Assembly (NCBI GenBank): GCA_036496605.1 | Contig: DASXKV010000054.1 | Location: forward strand, 124,001-188,000 | Reading direction: 5' to 3' | Length of the DNA: 64,000 nt | Origin: Gemmatimonadaceae bacterium | GTDB taxonomy: Bacteria > Gemmatimonadota > Gemmatimonadetes > Gemmatimonadales > Gemmatimonadaceae | In this document: positions 6,673-15,033 of the stretch, one piece after another | Layout of the letters: each line of letters starts with the position of its first letter | Numbering within the stretch: position 1 is the first letter of the stretch | The notes under the pieces: model-generated | The model's input: only the letters and a program-made list of their open reading frames with translations | Told to the model about the DNA's origin: nothing | Databases searched by the model: none | Made by a program: the position numbers and the translations under genes

Positions 6673-9336
6673 TTACTCCGCGCGCAACGCGGCAATTGGG
6701 TCGACGCCAAGGGCGCGTAGCGCTGGCAGGAGGCATGCCGCGAACGCGACCGTTGCGAGCAGCAGCGCGACACCGGCCAACGTCACCGGGTCTGCCGCGC
6801 CGACGCCGTAGAGTAGACTGTGGAGGAACCGTCCAAGTGACAAAGCGCCGAGCAACCCGAGGCCGAGGCCGACTGCCGCGAGCCGCGCTCCCTGGAGAAG
6901 CACCAAGGCGAGGATCGCGCGAGGCGCCGCGCCGAGCGCCGTGCGCACCCCGATTTCGCGCGTGCGCTCGGCGACCGCACCCGCCAACACACCGTAGATG
7001 CCGGCGACGGCGAGAACCAGTGCGATCGTCGCGAACGACATGAACAGCAGAAGGGCCAGCCGTCGCTGCGCTGTCGATGTCTCGATCACCTGCTCCATCG
7101 TCGCCAGTGCGGTGATTGGCTGCGTTGGATCGACGGCTTGCACGGCCGCGCGAACCGCGCGCGCGAGATTCGTAGGATTCCCGTGCGTTCGCACGACGAG
7201 CGCGACCGCGTTGTCGGCGAAAATCCACTGCCGCTCGGGAATGTAGAGTTGAGCCGCCTCGGACACGTCCAGTCCGCGATGATGAACGTTGGCGGCGACA
7301 CCAATCACAGTTCGCCACGGCGCGTTCGGACCGCCCGCGCGGATGCGCTTCCCGATGGGATCTTCGCCGGGCCAGATTCGCGACGCGAGCGCGCTGCTGA
7401 CTATAGCCACGAGGGCGGCGGCGTCGCTATTGTCGGCGGCGGTGAAGCCACGGCCTCGCCGAATGGCGATTCCCATCGTGTTCATAAAATCAGGGGAGAC
7501 CGTGTAGCGGTCGGCGTATGGTGCAAGCTCGGGGTTGGCGAGCGGCTTATCCTGCGCGTTGACGCCGTAGCTGTCGACGTTTCCACCTAATGGGAGCTGG
7601 CTCGCGGTGCCGACGCGGTCCACGCCCGGCAACGCCCGCACTGCTTCGCGTATGCGTTCGTGATTCGCATAGACTGAACTGCTATCGGGATACTTCGGCC
7701 CGGCGGCTTGCGTCTGCAAAGTGAGCAGATGCCCCGGCGCGAAGCCGGGATCAACCGAGAGCAACCGCACAAGGCTCTGCGCGAGCAAGCCGGCGCCGAC
7801 GAGCAGCATCAGGGCGAGCGCCATCTCGCTCACGACGAGTCCGGCGCGCGCCACGTGCCGCCCGCCCGTGAGGCGACGCCCGCCGGCTCGCAGCGCGGAC
7901 GGCGTCCCGCCATCTTCACGGAGCGCCGGCACCAGCCCGACGACGACGCCAAGCAGGAGTGTGATCACCGCGCCGACGGCGAGCGCCGTTCCATCGAGGG
8001 CGATCGCGCCCAGACGCGGCATCGTCGGCGGCAGACGATTGACGAGCATGCCTAACGTGGATCGCGCGACGACGAGCCCGACCGCGCCGCCAATGATCGC
8101 GAGGACGATCCCCTCGGCAATGGACTGCACGGTGAGGCGTCCGCGGCCGGCTCCGAGCGCCGAACGAATCGCGAATTCCTCTTCGCGCCGGATCGCGCGC
8201 GCGAGTTGCAGATTCATGACGTTCGCCGCCGCGATAAGCAGCACGAGTATCGACGCGCCGAAGACGGCCCAGAGCACTGGTCGCGACGTACCCATCGTTG
8301 CGTCGCCTAACGGCCGCACGATCGCGCCCGCCGCCGGGTATTCCTTCGGATACTCGCGCACCAGCCGCGCCGAAAGCCCGCTCAACTCGGCGGCAGCACG
8401 CTCCGTCGTCACCCCCGGTTTCAGGCGCGCGAACATCTGCAGGTGCCGGCACGTGCGGCAGGCATACGGCAAGGACGAGTCATACCCGAGTACCCGCCAG
8501 ATCTCGGCGCCGGGTTGGATCACGCTCTCGAAGGAAGCCGGCAGTACGCCGGCGAGGAGGTAAGCATTCCCGTTGATCGAGATCGGCTTCCCCACGACCG
8601 AGGAGTCGCTACCGAATCGACGCGCCCACAACGCATGACTGATGATCACGACCTGATTCGTGCCTGGCGTGTCCTGGGACTCGGTGAAGTCGCTGCCTAA
8701 CGCGGGCCGCACTCCGAGCATCGAAAAGAAAGTGGGGGACACTCTTTGGCCATTGACGCGCTCCGGCGCGCCCCCGACGCGGCCGTCGAGCGTCACCTGC
8801 CAACTCCCCGCCGCCGCGGCGCGCTCGATGGTCCTCGCGTCACGCGCGAAGTCGGTATAGGTCGGGTAGCCGAGGTTGCTCATTGAACCGTCGGCGTCGC
8901 GCTCACCGATCACGACGAGACGGTCAGCACGCGGAAAGGGCAGCGGCCGGAAGAGCACGGGATCGGCGACGCTGAAGATTGCCGTGGTTGCACCGACGCC
9001 AAGCGCAATCGTCAGTACGGCGAGTACGGTAAAGGCCGGTGAGCGGCGCAGGACGCGCACGCCGTGGCGCAGATCGGACAGGAACGTGAGCATCGGTGCG
9101 TCTCCGACAGGTTGGGTCGTCACGGCGACGTAGCGCCGACCGTGCAGTGTGAGCAGCGCGAGGAGCGTCTGTCGCCAGAACCAGCGCCGTCCTCGCGCTG
9201 CGCCGTGCCTAACGACTTCGGCTTCGAGGCCTTCGACGAGGTCTCCGACAAAGGGTTCGCGCTCGCTCTCGGGCAACGAATGTTGGAGCAGCCAGAGCGC
9301 GAGTCGCGGCGGCGCGACCAGACGTGGAGTGCTCAC
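6673..9336 (-). CDS. ADOP-type ABC transporter permease with N-terminal prefix domain
   Basis: The 887-residue protein starts with the cytosolic prefix typical of PadR-linked ADOP proteins (LALWLLQHSLPESEREPFVGDLVEG), a membrane-proximal stretch, then two MacB-periplasmic plus FtsX halves. The first half opens at VLRRSPAFTVLAVLTIALGVGATTAIFS; helices recur at ILVLLIAAANVMNLQLA, MALALMLLVGAGLLAQS and the C-terminus (LALVLLQGARLAAVG). It overlaps the upstream PadR gene by 4 bases (ATGA at 9333-9336), so the two are translationally coupled and almost certainly co-regulated. The exported substrate or mechanical role is unknown. Confidence 0.92.
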   Translation of the reverse strand: MSTPRLVAPPRLALWLLQHSLPESEREPFVGDLVEGLEAEVVRHGAARGRRWFWRQTLLALLTLHGRRYVAVTTQPVGDAPMLTFLSDLRHGVRVLRRSPAFTVLAVLTIALGVGATTAIFSVADPVLFRPLPFPRADRLVVIGERDADGSMSNLGYPTYTDFARDARTIERAAAAGSWQVTLDGRVGGAPERVNGQRVSPTFFSMLGVRPALGSDFTESQDTPGTNQVVIISHALWARRFGSDSSVVGKPISINGNAYLLAGVLPASFESVIQPGAEIWRVLGYDSSLPYACRTCRHLQMFARLKPGVTTERAAAELSGLSARLVREYPKEYPAAGAIVRPLGDATMGTSRPVLWAVFGASILVLLIAAANVMNLQLARAIRREEEFAIRSALGAGRGRLTVQSIAEGIVLAIIGGAVGLVVARSTLGMLVNRLPPTMPRLGAIALDGTALAVGAVITLLLGVVVGLVPALREDGGTPSALRAGGRRLTGGRHVARAGLVVSEMALALMLLVGAGLLAQSLVRLLSVDPGFAPGHLLTLQTQAAGPKYPDSSSVYANHERIREAVRALPGVDRVGTASQLPLGGNVDSYGVNAQDKPLANPELAPYADRYTVSPDFMNTMGIAIRRGRGFTAADNSDAAALVAIVSSALASRIWPGEDPIGKRIRAGGPNAPWRTVIGVAANVHHRGLDVSEAAQLYIPERQWIFADNAVALVVRTHGNPTNLARAVRAAVQAVDPTQPITALATMEQVIETSTAQRRLALLLFMSFATIALVLAVAGIYGVLAGAVAERTREIGVRTALGAAPRAILALVLLQGARLAAVGLGLGLLGALSLGRFLHSLLYGVGAADPVTLAGVALLLATVAFAACLLPALRALGVDPIAALRAE

Positions 9337-9650
9337 GGAGTGTCGAGACCCAGATCGAGCCCGCGCGCCATGCGGCGAAGCACTTCAACCGACTGTCGCA
9401 CCGCCCGTTGGCCCGCGGCAGTGACCGCATAGTAGCGTTTGCGTCGGCCGCCACGCTCTGGGGTCGGCTCGCCCATACGCGCGGTGACGAGCCCTTTCTC
9501 CTCGAGTCGCGTGAGCGTCTTATAAACCGCGGCGAGATTGATGTCGCGCCCCGATCGGTCGACGATGGCGCGTTGGATCGGGACGCCGTACGCCTCCTTT
9601 CCCGCGCGCAGGATCGCCAGCAAGACGAGTTGCTCGAATTCGCCGAGCAT
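9333..9650 (-). CDS. PadR-family transcriptional regulator
   Basis: The 105-residue winged-helix protein has the PadR layout: LGEFEQLVLLAILRAGKEAYG, recognition helix region LAAVYKTLTRLEEKGLV, and wing RRKRYYAVTAAGQRAV. It overlaps the ADOP permease by 4 bases. A GGAG motif precedes its ATG at 9650, and an inverted repeat at 9660-9688 lies just upstream, so autoregulation is likely. The usual role of such proteins is ligand-responsive repression of the linked permease. Confidence 0.92.
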   Translation of the reverse strand: MLGEFEQLVLLAILRAGKEAYGVPIQRAIVDRSGRDINLAAVYKTLTRLEEKGLVTARMGEPTPERGGRRKRYYAVTAAGQRAVRQSVEVLRRMARGLDLGLDTP

Positions 9651-9659
9651 GGAGCTCCG

Positions 9660-9688
9660 TGATATCTATGACTTTGTCTACTATATCA
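9660..9688. promoter_or_regulatory. Candidate PadR operator (TGATAT...ATATCA inverted repeat)
   Basis: TGATAT at 9660-9665 and ATATCA at 9683-9688 form an inverted repeat centred about 24 bases upstream of the PadR start codon. The element is AT-rich against a GC-rich background. Its position suits autorepression by the PadR protein. Confidence 0.5.
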
Positions 9689-9719
9689 GCGGTTCGTCCC
9701 TCCGCAAGAGCAGCTTCAA

Positions 9720-11969
9720 CTAGAGGCCCATCCTCCGCCGGAGCTTCGCGAAGCGCGCCGACGCCCGCAACGGATCGAACACCGGGTTTACATCCATGTA
9801 AGCCAACCACCCGCGGCGCTCGTCGCAGGAACGCTCGGCCCAGTCGAGCGCCCGCTCATGATCGCCGATGCCGAGACAGAGAGTCGCGAGGGCGACAGGT
9901 GAGACGTACTCATCGCGCCGACGCGCATCGAGATCGGCGAGGATCTTTTGCGCGGCGCGCACCTGACCCGAGCGTCCGAGAGCGTAGCCGAGCGTTGCCA
10001 GGGTGTAAGCGCTTGCGCCGGGAAGGGCCGACGCGTCGCGCAGAACCTCCTCGGCGTCGATGTACTTCTCATCGAGGGTATGGATCAGTCCGAGGACGCG
10101 ATAGGTCTCCTCCGCTGCCGGCGCGAGCGTGAGCGCTCGACTGGCGTGGTAACGCGCGCGGTCGTAGCGCCGAGCATAGAGATACATGTAGGCGAGGCTG
10201 CGTCGCGCGGAGGCCGATGTTGGATCCAGCTCCTGCGCAGTGTGCCCTTCGATGAGTGCCTCCTGCATCTCGCCCCGTGCCGCGAGGAGTGCTGCGTACC
10301 ACTGGTGAGCCGTTGCGTAACGATGGTCGAGCTCGATCGCACGCTCGAATTCCCGCGCTGCGGCCGACCATTGCCACTCATAGATGAAGAGCACCCAGCC
10401 TAACGACGTATGGGCTTCGGCGACCGACTCGTCGATTGCGAGCGCGCGCTCCGCATACTCGCGCGCTTTCGCGAATCCCTCGTGCACGGGCACGCTGCGG
10501 TAGTCGACATGCAGCGCATACGCGTCGGACAAGCCCGTGTAGGCAAGCGCATACCGAGGGTCAGCCGCGATCGCCTGCTGGAAGAAGTCGATCGCTTCGG
10601 CGACGCCCTCGTTGGTGCGCTTGTTCCACGCGTGCCGGCCGCGGAGATAGAACGCGTAGGCCGTGACGCTCTCGGTGTACCGCTTCTGCTTGCGCGTGGG
10701 CGGATCCCCGAAGGACTTCGCTCGCAACGTCGCGACGATTGTCTGCGCGATCTCGTCCTGGAGGGCGAAGACGTCGGCGAGCTGCCGGTCGTAGCGCTGC
10801 GACCAGAGCAGCCGCCCATCGTCGGTCGAAGTGAGCTGTGCCGTGACCCGCAGCTGCGCACCTATCTTTCGCACCGTGCCTTCGAGGACGACCGTCGTGC
10901 CTAACAGCGCGCCGATCGCACGCACGTCCAGCGGTTTGTTCTTGAGTGAAAAGACCGATGTCCGCGACGCAACGCGCAGTCCCTCGACCTTGGCGAGCGC
11001 GTCGATCAACTCGTCGGTGATGCCGTCGCTCAGGTACTCGTTCTCCGGATCGGAGCTCGCGTTCACGAAGGGGAGCACGGCGATGCTCCGCGCGGCGTCG
11101 ATCGAATGAATGACGGGCAGATCGGCGCCGAGCGCCGTGGTGAACTCGGCGACCGTCGCATAACGACTCACTGGATCCTTCGCCAGCGCACGCGCGAGTA
11201 CCGACTCGACGGCGACGGACGCATCGGGGCGGAGCGCGCGGAGCGGCCGCGGCGTCTCGGTGACGTGCCGCGCCATCGTCGTGCGCATGTTGCCGCTGCG
11301 AAAGGGCGGCTCGCCGGCGAGCATCTCGTAGATGACGCACGCGAGACTGTAGACGTCGCTGCGCGCATCGACCTCGCTCCCGCTCGCCTGCTCGGGACTC
11401 ATGTACTCCGGAGTGCCTAACGCGATGCCTGCGCCCGTGACGGGCCCGCGCGCCATCAGCGCGTTGTCGTCGGCACACATCGCCCGCGCAACGCCGAAGT
11501 CGGCGAGCAGCGCATGGCCGTCGGCGAAGAGAATGTTCTCCGGCTTCACGTCGCGATGCACGAAGCCCTCGCGATGCGCATAGTCGAGGCCCGCGCCGAC
11601 CTCGCTCGCGATGCGGACCGCGTCACGCACGGCAAGGCGGCGCTCAGCGCGCAGCCGATCGCGCAGCGAGCCACCGGGCACGTACGGTGACACGTAATAC
11701 AGCAAACCGTCGGCGGTGCCGGAGTCGATGAGAGGTACGATGTGCGGATGCGCCAGGCGCGCGGCGATGCGGATCTCGCGCAGGAACCGCTCGGCACCGA
11801 CTGATGCCGCGAGCTCCGGCCGCAACACTTTGATCGCGACTTTGCGGCCGTGCTTCTTCTCCTCGGCCAGGTACACCGTCGCCATTCCTCCCGCGCCGAG
11901 CTCGCGCTCGACGAGATACCGCGACGCGAGCGGACTACCAGGATTGGGAGGAATCGCGGTCGTGGTCAC
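9720..11969 (-). CDS. Serine/threonine protein kinase with TolB-like domain and TPR repeats
   Basis: From a GTG at 11969 the protein has 749 residues; the frame is open to a TTG at 12071. The kinase domain is intact: G-loop GAGGMATVY (about 25-33), VAIK lysine (47), HRDVKPEN (139-146), DFG (157-159) and GTPEYMSPEQ. After residue about 300 comes a FlgO/TolB-N-like domain (SIAVLPFVNASSDPENEYLSDG ... LLWSQRYDRQ), then tandem TPR helices (AEAHTSLGWVLF, ATAHQWYAALLAARG, AYTLATLGYALGRSG). No membrane segment is evident, unlike many bacterial kinases of this kind. It probably senses or assembles through the TPRs and phosphorylates unknown targets. The PadR gene lies downstream. Confidence 0.9.
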   Translation of the reverse strand: MTTTAIPPNPGSPLASRYLVERELGAGGMATVYLAEEKKHGRKVAIKVLRPELAASVGAERFLREIRIAARLAHPHIVPLIDSGTADGLLYYVSPYVPGGSLRDRLRAERRLAVRDAVRIASEVGAGLDYAHREGFVHRDVKPENILFADGHALLADFGVARAMCADDNALMARGPVTGAGIALGTPEYMSPEQASGSEVDARSDVYSLACVIYEMLAGEPPFRSGNMRTTMARHVTETPRPLRALRPDASVAVESVLARALAKDPVSRYATVAEFTTALGADLPVIHSIDAARSIAVLPFVNASSDPENEYLSDGITDELIDALAKVEGLRVASRTSVFSLKNKPLDVRAIGALLGTTVVLEGTVRKIGAQLRVTAQLTSTDDGRLLWSQRYDRQLADVFALQDEIAQTIVATLRAKSFGDPPTRKQKRYTESVTAYAFYLRGRHAWNKRTNEGVAEAIDFFQQAIAADPRYALAYTGLSDAYALHVDYRSVPVHEGFAKAREYAERALAIDESVAEAHTSLGWVLFIYEWQWSAAAREFERAIELDHRYATAHQWYAALLAARGEMQEALIEGHTAQELDPTSASARRSLAYMYLYARRYDRARYHASRALTLAPAAEETYRVLGLIHTLDEKYIDAEEVLRDASALPGASAYTLATLGYALGRSGQVRAAQKILADLDARRRDEYVSPVALATLCLGIGDHERALDWAERSCDERRGWLAYMDVNPVFDPLRASARFAKLRRRMGL

Positions 11970-12270
11970 TCGGGAAATATGCTCGCCGCCGGAAGATTTC
12001 TCACGCGACAAAGCGTAACCACCCAGTGACGCGGAATTGTCCGCCTTCGTGGACGACGCTGCGCGTTCCAAGCGCCCGGCTCAATCGCCCGCGTCGCGCG
12101 CCAACTGTAATGCACATCGGGGGTTGCACACGAAAACGCGTCGTTTGGCACCGGCTCCTGCACACTGGTTCCGACGGGCCTGAGCGTTGCCTTTTGTGTA
12201 GGTGCAATGACGTCCGAGGTGACGTCGGCATCACGACCAAAAACGCGCTCGCTGCACAAAGGAGGCGCAT
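11970..12270. other. Divergent intergenic region between kinase gene and secreted-protein gene
   Basis: About 300 bases with no convincing gene. It must hold the kinase promoter (minus strand) and the promoter of the 12271 gene (plus strand). The visible elements are a direct repeat of TGACGTC at 12208-12214 and 12220-12226 and a strong ribosome-binding site AAAGGAGG at 12257-12264. The frame that extends the kinase N-terminus into this region could encode up to 34 more residues. Confidence 0.5.
12208..12226. promoter_or_regulatory. Tandem TGACGTC repeat upstream of secreted-protein gene
   Basis: Two copies of TGACGTC (each containing the palindrome GACGTC) start 12 bases apart at 12208 and 12220, about 45-60 bases before the start codon at 12271. 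The spacing of roughly one helical turn suggests a protein-binding site. The regulator is unknown. Confidence 0.35.
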
Positions 12271-13092
12271 ATGACCATGTTTCGTTCGACTCTTCGCACG
12301 CTCTCGATTGCCCTTCCGCTGCTCGCCGCGGGCGCTCCGGCGCTGATGGCGCAGAATCGCACCCTTTTCACGTGGACGGGACGCGTCGATCGCGAGGTTC
12401 AGATCACGATGCGCGGTCGCGACGCCTGGATCAACGGCGCCGATCGAGACGACCGCGGTCGCGTGAGCGTCGCATCGATGCTGCCGCGTAGCGACGGCTA
12501 CGTGCGCGTGCAAACGCTGGATGGACGCGGCGACGTGTCCGTTCTGCAGCAGCCCAATGCCTCGAACAACTACACGACGATCGTGCGTGTCACGGATCGC
12601 AGCAGCGGTTCCGATCGATATCGCGTCGCCGCGTACTGGGATTCTCGCTATTCCGATAATCGCGGCGGCTACGGCCGGCGCGACGGTGACGACGGTCGCC
12701 GCGACAATGGTGGCTGGGACAATGGCTCCGGTACGCCCTCGAGAATCGATCCGCGTGATCGTTCAAACGGTGGCTGGAACAACGGATCGTATGGCAGCGG
12801 CACGGCGCTTCGCTGGGCCGGCAACGTCGATGGCGAGGTTGAAATTCGCCTCCAGGGACGCCGCATGGACGAGCGCGTGTTGAGCGGTGGCGAGATTCGA
12901 AACGAGCGAAGCTCGGTCGTCGGGGACATGCCGCAGCGTGACGCACAGCTGTTCATCTCTCAGAGCTCCGGTCGCGGCCAGGTATACGTCGCCCAGCAGC
13001 CGTCAGCCTACAACGGTTATACGACGGTTATCCGCGTTCGAGATCCGCAGGGCGGGTATGGCTACTACAATTTCGAGGTCGGCTATCGGTGA
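12271..13092 (+). CDS. Secreted protein with duplicated beta-rich domain, unknown function
   Basis: The 273-residue product has a signal peptide (MTMFRSTLRTLSIALPLLAAGAPALMAQ). Two related domains of about 80 residues follow: one with FTWTGRVDREVQITMRGRDAW and SVLQQPNASNNYTTIVRV, the other with LRWAGNVDGEVEIRLQGRRMD and YVAQQPSAYNGYTTVIRV. They are joined by a low-complexity linker rich in Gly, Asn, Asp, Arg and Trp. A strong AAAGGAGG site 6 bases before the ATG suggests high expression. No enzyme motif is seen; an envelope structural or binding role is a guess. The gene ends at a strong bidirectional terminator. Confidence 0.8.
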   Translation: MTMFRSTLRTLSIALPLLAAGAPALMAQNRTLFTWTGRVDREVQITMRGRDAWINGADRDDRGRVSVASMLPRSDGYVRVQTLDGRGDVSVLQQPNASNNYTTIVRVTDRSSGSDRYRVAAYWDSRYSDNRGGYGRRDGDDGRRDNGGWDNGSGTPSRIDPRDRSNGGWNNGSYGSGTALRWAGNVDGEVEIRLQGRRMDERVLSGGEIRNERSSVVGDMPQRDAQLFISQSSGRGQVYVAQQPSAYNGYTTVIRVRDPQGGYGYYNFEVGYR

Positions 13093-13097
13093 CATTT

Positions 13098-13205
13098 GGG
13101 GGGCTAGGGGCTAGCAGTTAGGTATTAGGTGCTAGCAAAAGCAGAACCCCGTGAGCACGTCTCTCGGGGTTCTGCTTTTAGCCATTAGCCCCTAGGCCGT
13201 AGCCT
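13098..13205. repeat. CTAGGG/CCCTAG intergenic array, copy C, flanking a terminator
   Basis: GGGGGGCTAGGGGCTAGC and GTTAGGTATTAGG words (13098-13136) face TTAGCCATTAGCCCCTAGG (about 13178-13196). They extend the stem of the terminator at 13137-13179. The array fills the spacer between two convergent genes. Confidence 0.7.
13137..13179. terminator. Bidirectional intrinsic terminator between convergent genes
   Basis: AAAAGCAGAACCCCG (13137-13151) pairs with CGGGGTTCTGCTTTT (13165-13179), a 15-bp stem with a 13-base loop whose A- and T-rich ends give U-runs on both strands. It sits between the secreted-protein gene (plus) and the ParB-like gene (minus), so it can serve both. Confidence 0.88.
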
Positions 13206-13212
13206 TCGCGCC

Positions 13213-14169
13213 TCACTCCTCGGCCGGTGCGCCGCCGGTTCGCGCCACTTGATCCGCACGAATCTTCCCGGGATCGAACTTCTGCGCACTCGAGGTCATC
13301 TTGTCGATGGTTTCGTCGAAGTCGGCGGTCGGCGAGCGCTTGAAGCGCAGCGGGTTCACGCGCGCGACGACGAACGCCTTGAGATATGGACTCTCCATCC
13401 CGCGGGACTTGAGCGCTTTCACCGCGTCGTTTACCGCCTCATTGAGGGTCAGCAATTTCTCGGCGCGTTCGCGACGCGTTGCCATGGCTTTGGGGAGCTT
13501 CGCCGACAGAAACTGGTCGCAGCGCTTGAGCACGGAGTGGTACGCCCCACCCGAGAACCGCCCGTTCTGCTGATAGCACAGGCCGAGCGTCACGAGCGCT
13601 GCCTCCTCGAACTCGACCGCGAACTCCTTCTCGGGACGATCGTCGAGCGCGGACAATGCCTCGGCGAGGCGTACGACCTCGAGCGCGCGCTCGCGAAGAT
13701 TGTGCGCCTTCTCGGTATTGAGAAGCAGAATGCGATGCGCAACCTCAGGCTCGGGAACAACGATTGCCACGACCGACTTGGCGCCGAGCTCTTTGAGTGC
13801 GCCGAGGCGATGATAGCCGTTAGGCGACCAGTATTTCCCGTCGCCGGCTGGAACGGCGATGACGGGATCGAGAAACCGATCGAGCGCATCGATCGCCTTG
13901 GCGAGGCGGCCGACGTGCGCCTCCGAAAGATCCCGCTGGTATGGAGTCGGCTCGACGCGATCGAGCGGGAGCGCGGCGAGGAGTTGCCAGTGTCCACCGA
14001 GCGGATCGCGGTAGGATGCGAGGACGGTTCCGCCATCATCCTCGATCGTACGCGCGAGCGTCGTGACGGAGACGGGAGGCGCCTGGCTCGTTAGGCGGCG
14101 TGCCTCGAGCCCGCGGGACGCTGCGGGCACCTCGACCTTCTTTTTCTTGGCACGTTTGGCGGTAGCCAC
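13213..14169 (-). CDS. Orphan ParB/Srx-like nuclease-domain protein
   Basis: The 318-residue protein (GTG start at 14169) has a basic N-terminus (AKRAKKKKVE) and a ParB/Srx core: LPLDRVEPTPYQRDLSEAHV, then LDPVIAVPAGDGKYWSPNG, the box-II-like NGYHRLGALKELGAKSVVAI, and a late NTEKAHNLRERALEVVRLAE helix resembling the start of the ParB DNA-binding region. The canonical GERR of chromosomal ParB is replaced by GYHR, and no ParA or parS-like cluster is nearby. A chromosome-segregation role is therefore unlikely; a DNA-binding or CTP/ATP-binding regulatory protein is more plausible. It follows the coiled-coil membrane protein gene by 18 bases. Confidence 0.75.
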   Translation of the reverse strand: MATAKRAKKKKVEVPAASRGLEARRLTSQAPPVSVTTLARTIEDDGGTVLASYRDPLGGHWQLLAALPLDRVEPTPYQRDLSEAHVGRLAKAIDALDRFLDPVIAVPAGDGKYWSPNGYHRLGALKELGAKSVVAIVVPEPEVAHRILLLNTEKAHNLRERALEVVRLAEALSALDDRPEKEFAVEFEEAALVTLGLCYQQNGRFSGGAYHSVLKRCDQFLSAKLPKAMATRRERAEKLLTLNEAVNDAVKALKSRGMESPYLKAFVVARVNPLRFKRSPTADFDETIDKMTSSAQKFDPGKIRADQVARTGGAPAEE

Positions 14170-14187
14170 GATGCTCTGAAATGTCGC

Positions 14188-14970
14188 TCAGCTCCGCCGA
14201 ATGCGCACCTCGTCTCGCTGATTCTGAAGAACGATCCCCTCCGGCTGGCCTGCGCCCAGCGCACGTGGCGACTGGCCACTCCTTGTGGACGCTGGGGATG
14301 ATGGCGCGCTCCCGGCGCCCGCCTCGGGCGCATCCGGCTGAGTCATGATCTTGGTCAGAAACCGCTGACCTTCCGAAACACGCTCCATCTCCACCGCGAT
14401 CGTGTCGACTGCCTGCTCGAGACGTTCGAGGCGGTTCGGGGCGTCGTTCCAGCCTGCGGGTAGCGCCGGCTTCGCTCCGCGCCGCCAGAGCAGGCGTCCC
14501 ATGGAGCCTGCCAGCGGACCGAGCACGCACACGACGAAAACAATCGAGATCGCGGTTATTTGTCCGGAACCGAGATTCATGATAGGAAATCGATCCGGAA
14601 CCCCGACGATCGCCGTCGGACCAGTGTAGGCGGTGAGAGCACGACCCGATTCCCCGATATCACTCTCGATCTGGAGGATGCGCTGATCGAGCACGTGAAG
14701 TTGTTGGTCGAGGCCGGCGCGGTTCGCTCCGGTGGCACTCTCATACTGTCGCGCAATGCTTTGGCGACGGTCACGGACGCTGCTGACCTGTCTCGACATT
14801 TCCGAGCGCTGAGCCTTCAACATCTCGAATTCGGCAGCCGTCTGCGGCACGCGGAACTGGCCGAAAGACTGGGTCGCGGGAGAAGGCACGATGGCGACTG
14901 GCGTTCCCGGTGCCTGCGGCGGAACAGTCGTCGTGGGTGGGGCCGGCGCCTGGAAGATTGTTATCGGCAT
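14188..14970 (-). CDS. Coiled-coil, single-pass membrane protein of unknown function
   Basis: ATG 14970 gives a 260-residue protein. A Pro/Thr-rich start is followed by a coiled coil (FEMLKAQRSEMSRQVSSVRD and LDQQLHVLDQRILQIESDIG), one membrane segment (GQITAISIVFVVCVLGPLAG), a second coiled stretch (RLERLEQAVDTIAVEMERV) and a Ser/Gly/Ala-rich tail. The frame continues to a TTG at 14979. No family is recognised. It is just upstream of the ParB-like gene in the same orientation, so the two probably form an operon. Confidence 0.65.
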   Translation of the reverse strand: MPITIFQAPAPPTTTVPPQAPGTPVAIVPSPATQSFGQFRVPQTAAEFEMLKAQRSEMSRQVSSVRDRRQSIARQYESATGANRAGLDQQLHVLDQRILQIESDIGESGRALTAYTGPTAIVGVPDRFPIMNLGSGQITAISIVFVVCVLGPLAGSMGRLLWRRGAKPALPAGWNDAPNRLERLEQAVDTIAVEMERVSEGQRFLTKIMTQPDAPEAGAGSAPSSPASTRSGQSPRALGAGQPEGIVLQNQRDEVRIRRS

Positions 14971-15033
14971 GCCGGGCAATACGGGCCATGACAGGCCGAG
15001 GTTGCACGCGCGTGATCGGGCGTCTTTACCTAT

